NCBI GenBank assembly: GCA_947500275.1
Contig: CANMSW010000068.1
Location: 1 to 9,789 of the forward strand
Source: Bacteriovoracaceae bacterium
GTDB lineage: Bacteria > Bdellovibrionota > UBA1018
Length of the DNA: 9,789 nt
Reading direction: 5' to 3'
The position numbers and the translations under genes are program-made. Below, piece after piece: positions 6,706 through 9,789 of the stretch; position 1 is the stretch's first letter, and every line of letters begins with the position of its first letter. The notes below the pieces were generated by a model. The model worked only from the letters and a program-made list of their open reading frames with translations, was not told the origin of the DNA and made no database searches.

Positions 6706-8013
6706 TCACGAAGCGGATGATTCTAAAAATTGTCGATGAAGCTCGCGCACCGCGTCCTCAATCCGAGAAAGAGGAACAGCGACGGTGACCGCAAGAGCCG
6801 AACCTGACGCGATCGTAACCGAAGTTCCGCACTGGGCAAGGATTTCCACGATGCGGGCCAAAGCCGCCCCATCTTGTGAAAACCGGTCTCCCACCACCGA
6901 GACAGGAACCTGATCATCCAGGAGCTGGAACTTCTTAAGGAAACCCTCAGAAACAAGCCGATCTAGGCTCTTTTTCCACTCCCCTAGGGATTCACGATCC
7001 GCAAAAAAATAAAGATGGGGATAAGCGATTAACGGAGCGACAACAGAAAGCCCAGCTTTCGCCGCAGAGTCCCACACGGCAGCAGAAGAACCCGGTCGCT
7101 CAAGCTCCGCATGAATCAGAAACTTTCCTGAATCCGAGGTCACACCCGTCACTTGAAATTCTTCCATCGAGTCCCCTTTTCGAAGTGGCACTTGCGCCTC
7201 AGAACGAGTGACGATTTCAGTGCCCTTTGCGGCCGATTCCAGCGAATCAAGCGCTCGCAAACTATTTCGAACGACCAGCTTCACTTCGTATTTTTTTGCG
7301 ACTTCCACACTTCGGGGGTGCAGTACGCCTGCCCCGCGCGAAGCTAACTCCACCATGAGGTCGTGACTCAATGAGGTCAGGTGCTTCGCGCCAGAAACTT
7401 TTCTTGGATCCGCTGAAAAGACTCCGTCTACATCGGTGTAAATTTCACAGACATCGGCATCCAGAGCCGCCGCCAAGGCGACAGCCGTGGTGTCCGATCC
7501 CCCACGTCCGAGCGTCGTAATTTCTTTCTGTTCACTGACGCCCTGAAAACCAGCCACAATCGCGACTTTTCCAGCTTCGACCGCCTCGCGGATACGATCG
7601 CCAAGAATGCGTTTGATGCGAGCCCGACGGTGACTACCGTCCGTGATGATTCCACTCTGAGATCCCGTAAACGAAATAGCCGGAACGCCGAGATCAGAAA
7701 GAGCCATGGACAGCAGAGCCATCGAAATCCGCTCCCCGGTACTGAGGAGCATATCCATCTCGCGTCGGGGCGGATTCTGAGAAACTTTCTGCGCTAAATC
7801 GATGAGCTCGTCAGTCGTGTGTCCCATCGCTGAAACGACCACGACCAAACCGCGCGTCTGCTCGCGACAGTGAGCGATTCTCTGCGCAACCGCGAGAATC
7901 CGCTCAGGACTCCCGACCGAGGTGCCGCCGTACTTTTGAACCACTAAAGGTCCAGAGGCGCTTGGAGCGGGGTACCGAGACCCTTGAGTGTCTTGCGATT
8001 CAACCTGGGACAT
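6706..8013 (-). CDS. lysC: aspartate kinase
   Basis: Phosphorylates aspartate to 4-phosphoaspartate, the first step toward lysine, diaminopimelate, threonine and methionine. The amino-acid kinase domain (~23-250) has VVQKYGGTSVG (K27-G34), VVSAMG, STGERI with E94, GFQGVSEQKEITTLGRGGSDTT and the YTDVDGVFSADPR nucleotide site, then GVLHPRSVEVAKKY. Two C-terminal ACT-like regions (~287-345 and ~369-430) follow, as in single-chain bacterial aspartokinases. Both ACT regions are diverged: the STSE-type motif of the second domain reads IASGSAL (~401-407). The open frame extends to 8136 but would overlap mltD, and the kinase domain begins only after residue 60 of that version. ATG 8013 gives 435 residues, slightly long against the usual ~405-410, with a 20-residue polar leader; its Shine-Dalgarno (GAGAG) is weak and close. 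It lies 53 nt behind mltD. Confidence 0.95.
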   Translation of the reverse strand: MSQVESQDTQGSRYPAPSASGPLVVQKYGGTSVGSPERILAVAQRIAHCREQTRGLVVVVSAMGHTTDELIDLAQKVSQNPPRREMDMLLSTGERISMALLSMALSDLGVPAISFTGSQSGIITDGSHRRARIKRILGDRIREAVEAGKVAIVAGFQGVSEQKEITTLGRGGSDTTAVALAAALDADVCEIYTDVDGVFSADPRKVSGAKHLTSLSHDLMVELASRGAGVLHPRSVEVAKKYEVKLVVRNSLRALDSLESAAKGTEIVTRSEAQVPLRKGDSMEEFQVTGVTSDSGKFLIHAELERPGSSAAVWDSAAKAGLSVVAPLIAYPHLYFFADRESLGEWKKSLDRLVSEGFLKKFQLLDDQVPVSVVGDRFSQDGAALARIVEILAQCGTSVTIASGSALAVTVAVPLSRIEDAVRELHRQFLESSAS

Positions 8014-8066
8014 TGCTCTCGATGTCTCACATGAAACGGAAGGCTCCAAGCCCCCAAGTGTGCGCG

Positions 8067-9680
8067 TTAATTCTTGTTCCGCCGCCGAGCAGCCGCTCGG
8101 TCGCGTTGAGAAACTTTTGCGCGCTTTTTCCCCCAAGACTTTCGCTTGCGACGATCGGGCGGATCCCGGATTTCCAGTGAAGCAACCGTTCTCGACGGAT
8201 CGTTGGGCATCGGCAAAAGCACATGAGTTCCACGCCGTAATGGAGTACTCCCGCCGACTCGGTTCAAGTCGATCAGCGGATCCACTCGTAACCCCAAATG
8301 ACGAGCCACCCGCTGAAGCGTATCTGGCCCCTTGGTTCGATGCGTTAGGAACTCCACTTTTCGTGGAAATTCAGGGTGATTATAGCTCTCCATAAATTTG
8401 TCTTTTGATGACACGGGCAATCGAACCCGAAAAGTAGGGATCGTCGGCGGAGTGCACCAGCGAAGGAGTTCCGGATTCAATGCTTTCACCGTTCCATACG
8501 ATAGCTCAGCGGCCCGAGCCACTTGCAGAAGATCAGCTGGACTTTGGACTTCAAACTCGACCAAAGGTTCACCTGATATCTCGCCTTGCTTGTTCACGGA
8601 TGGCATCGCAATCGCCCGAGCCTTCTCGCCTACCACTGCACCCTCGATTGCAAGCGATTCTCCGCGAATCGCTTCATCCGGGTTGACCCATCCTTCGCGC
8701 TTCAGAACGGTTTCAATCGACTCAGGGTTCTCGCCCCCGGCAGCCACTTCAGCGGCTAGTCCTTTGGCAGGCTCTTTCTCTTTTTCAACGACGACGACTT
8801 CGCCGTCAGTGGTCACCACTTCACCTTCATCCGCGTGAACACCACTTGCCTCGAACCCGAATTGAGTTCGATTCTTCGCCACAATCGCAGCTGCAATAAT
8901 TTTCGGGACGTAGTCGCGAGTTTCTTGGCGAAGGTAGCGATGCCGGGTGAGCGCCCAGTAATCCTGAGTGCCATAACGCCGAATAGCGCGGGCAATTTTC
9001 GCCTCGCCCGCGTTGTAAGCTGAAGCCGCTAGCTCCCAACTTCCAAACATCTGATAGAGGTCCTTCAAGTACGCTATCGCTGCGAGCGTCGACTTATGCG
9101 TGTCACGACGCTCGTCCACCCACCAGTTCACCATCAACCCATAGCGTTTGCCGGTCGCCGAAATGAACTGCCAAGGGCCAACCGCTTTCGCATGAGAGCG
9201 AGCCAGATTATTGAAGCCGCTCTCGATCATGGCTAGGTACACGAGGTCCTCGGGCATTTTATTTTCCCGGAGGAGCGGAATGATGAACGGAATAAAGAAT
9301 TCGGAACGTTCCAGGTAACGAGTGAAGTGGGGACGCCCCCGCCCCGTGAAGTAATCCACCCAATGAAGCACTCGCGAGTTGAGAGTGAACGGATAGTCGA
9401 ACCCCGTATTTTCGAGTTTCACGCCGCGAACATAAATCGGCGTTTCGCCTTCAGTGCCGCTTTCCAGGACAGGCCCGCGCGCACCCGTCTTCGCCCGAGA
9501 CTTTTCGATCGAAGTGTCCTCAGACCCGCGACGTTTCGGAGTCGCACAAGCTCCGAGTGCCAAACAGAGAAGTGCCACTCCGAGATGAACACTGTTTCTT
9601 TTAAGTTTTGAGAAGACCGGGCCTCCAGCAAAAGACACGGACCCCGACACAACTTCCATCATCGAATGATTGAGCGCCAT
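8067..9680 (-). CDS. mltD: MltD-like lytic murein transglycosylase with LysM domains
   Basis: Predicted periplasmic lipoprotein that cleaves the glycan strand of peptidoglycan, leaving 1,6-anhydro-muramyl ends. In order: a signal ending in LALGAC (C45 lipidated); a family segment at ~96-142; a lytic transglycosylase catalytic core at ~143-265 with YLAMIESGF (catalytic E153), GPWQFISATGKRYGL, and SAYNAGEAKI; a low-complexity linker at ~285-370 rich in V, E and K; two LysM-like glycan-binding repeats at ~373-423 and ~442-492; and a very basic tail from ~509. The 537 residues are longer than the ~450 of E. coli MltD, owing to linker and tail. ATG 9680 is backed by AAGGAGG, whose GGAGG core lies 10 nt upstream, but leaves a long stretch before the basic KLKR of the signal peptide. 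No better-placed start was found. First gene of the minus-strand series; a candidate promoter lies at 9728-9755. Confidence 0.92.
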   Translation of the reverse strand: MALNHSMMEVVSGSVSFAGGPVFSKLKRNSVHLGVALLCLALGACATPKRRGSEDTSIEKSRAKTGARGPVLESGTEGETPIYVRGVKLENTGFDYPFTLNSRVLHWVDYFTGRGRPHFTRYLERSEFFIPFIIPLLRENKMPEDLVYLAMIESGFNNLARSHAKAVGPWQFISATGKRYGLMVNWWVDERRDTHKSTLAAIAYLKDLYQMFGSWELAASAYNAGEAKIARAIRRYGTQDYWALTRHRYLRQETRDYVPKIIAAAIVAKNRTQFGFEASGVHADEGEVVTTDGEVVVVEKEKEPAKGLAAEVAAGGENPESIETVLKREGWVNPDEAIRGESLAIEGAVVGEKARAIAMPSVNKQGEISGEPLVEFEVQSPADLLQVARAAELSYGTVKALNPELLRWCTPPTIPTFRVRLPVSSKDKFMESYNHPEFPRKVEFLTHRTKGPDTLQRVARHLGLRVDPLIDLNRVGGSTPLRRGTHVLLPMPNDPSRTVASLEIRDPPDRRKRKSWGKKRAKVSQRDRAAARRRNKN

Positions 9681-9704
9681 TCCCGATCGACCTCCTTAGC
9701 TCGG

Positions 9705-9721
9705 CTCTTTTCATGAAAGAG
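9705..9721. promoter_or_regulatory. inverted repeat in the divergent intergenic region
   Basis: CTCTTT (9705-9710) and AAAGAG (9716-9721) form a perfect 6-bp inverted repeat with a 5-base centre; the overlapping TTTCATGAAA is itself a 10-base palindrome. It lies at the expected transcription start of the mltD promoter candidate, so it could be an operator or a 5' mRNA hairpin. Function is inference. Confidence 0.3.
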
Positions 9722-9727
9722 AGTCAG

Positions 9728-9755
9728 AGTCTAAGCGTGGACCGAAGGAAGTCAA
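9728..9755 (-). promoter_or_regulatory. candidate sigma70-type promoter for mltD
   Basis: Read on the minus strand, TTGACT (9755-9750, five of six matches to the -35 consensus) is followed after 16 nt by TAGACT (9733-9728, four of six matches to the -10 consensus). This would start transcription near 9721, about 40 nt before the mltD start codon. It is the only convincing -35/-10 pair noticed in the window, though the -10 is weak. Confidence 0.4.
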
Positions 9756-9783
9756 AGAGGGTTGATTCGAAAGGAGAACTTTA

Positions 9784-9789
9784 ATGACC
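9784..9789 (+). CDS. start of a divergent plus-strand gene (cut by window end)
   Basis: ATG at 9784 is preceded by AAGGAG (9771-9776) at 7-nt spacing, an excellent ribosome binding site, and only two codons (Met-Thr) fall in the window. It is divergent from mltD with about 100 nt between the start codons, so the genes may share control elements. The product cannot be told. Confidence 0.55.

Noticed and set aside
8038..8055. Short stem between mltD and lysC
   Set aside because: Only four strong pairs plus wobbles around a 3-nt loop, with no U-run; not distinguishable from chance.
8014..8136. N-terminal extension of lysC to 8136
   Set aside because: It would overlap the mltD coding end and adds 41 residues unlike any aspartokinase N-terminus.
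8398..8838. 146-codon plus-strand open frame opposite mltD
   Set aside because: Its Ser/Thr/Pro-rich low-complexity product mirrors the codons of the mltD linker; no family motif is seen.

Overview
The window looks like ordinary chromosomal DNA of a Gram-negative bacterium. Two predicted lipoproteins acting on the cell envelope (a NodB-type polysaccharide deacetylase and an MltD-type lytic transglycosylase) point to an outer membrane and periplasm. Densely packed genes, purine-rich Shine-Dalgarno sites and moderate-to-high G+C by eye fit a free-living or predatory bacterium, perhaps a Bdellovibrionota relative, but that placement is low-confidence inference. No tRNA, rRNA, transposase, CRISPR array or phage gene was seen.

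Layout. Left half, plus strand: polysaccharide deacetylase lipoprotein, 2,3-bisphosphoglycerate-independent phosphoglycerate mutase (gpmI), ATP-type 6-phosphofructokinase (pfkA) and a ComF-type phosphoribosyltransferase. Right half, minus strand, in transcription order: MltD-like lytic transglycosylase, aspartate kinase (lysC), an unidentified Rossmann-fold flavoprotein-like protein and a YkgJ-type cysteine-cluster protein. The two blocks converge, and comF and ykgJ overlap tail to tail by 86 bases. At the right edge a strong ribosome binding site and two codons mark the start of another plus-strand gene, divergent from mltD.

How the genes relate. gpmI and pfkA (24-nt gap) form a glycolytic pair. 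On the minus strand, lysC supplies the aspartate branch that leads to lysine and, in Gram-negatives, to the diaminopimelate of peptidoglycan. It sits directly behind a murein-cleaving enzyme and is closely linked (16-nt gap) to the flavoprotein gene. The deacetylase and the transglycosylase both point to envelope polysaccharide remodelling, but they lie in separate transcription units.

No clearly new biological system is visible. The items most worth a second look are: the unidentified flavoprotein, whose nucleotide-binding motif is atypical; the diverged ACT (regulatory) domains of LysC; strong predicted RNA hairpins that cover the ribosome binding sites of gpmI and comF; the comF/ykgJ overlap; and an inverted repeat next to a candidate promoter of mltD.
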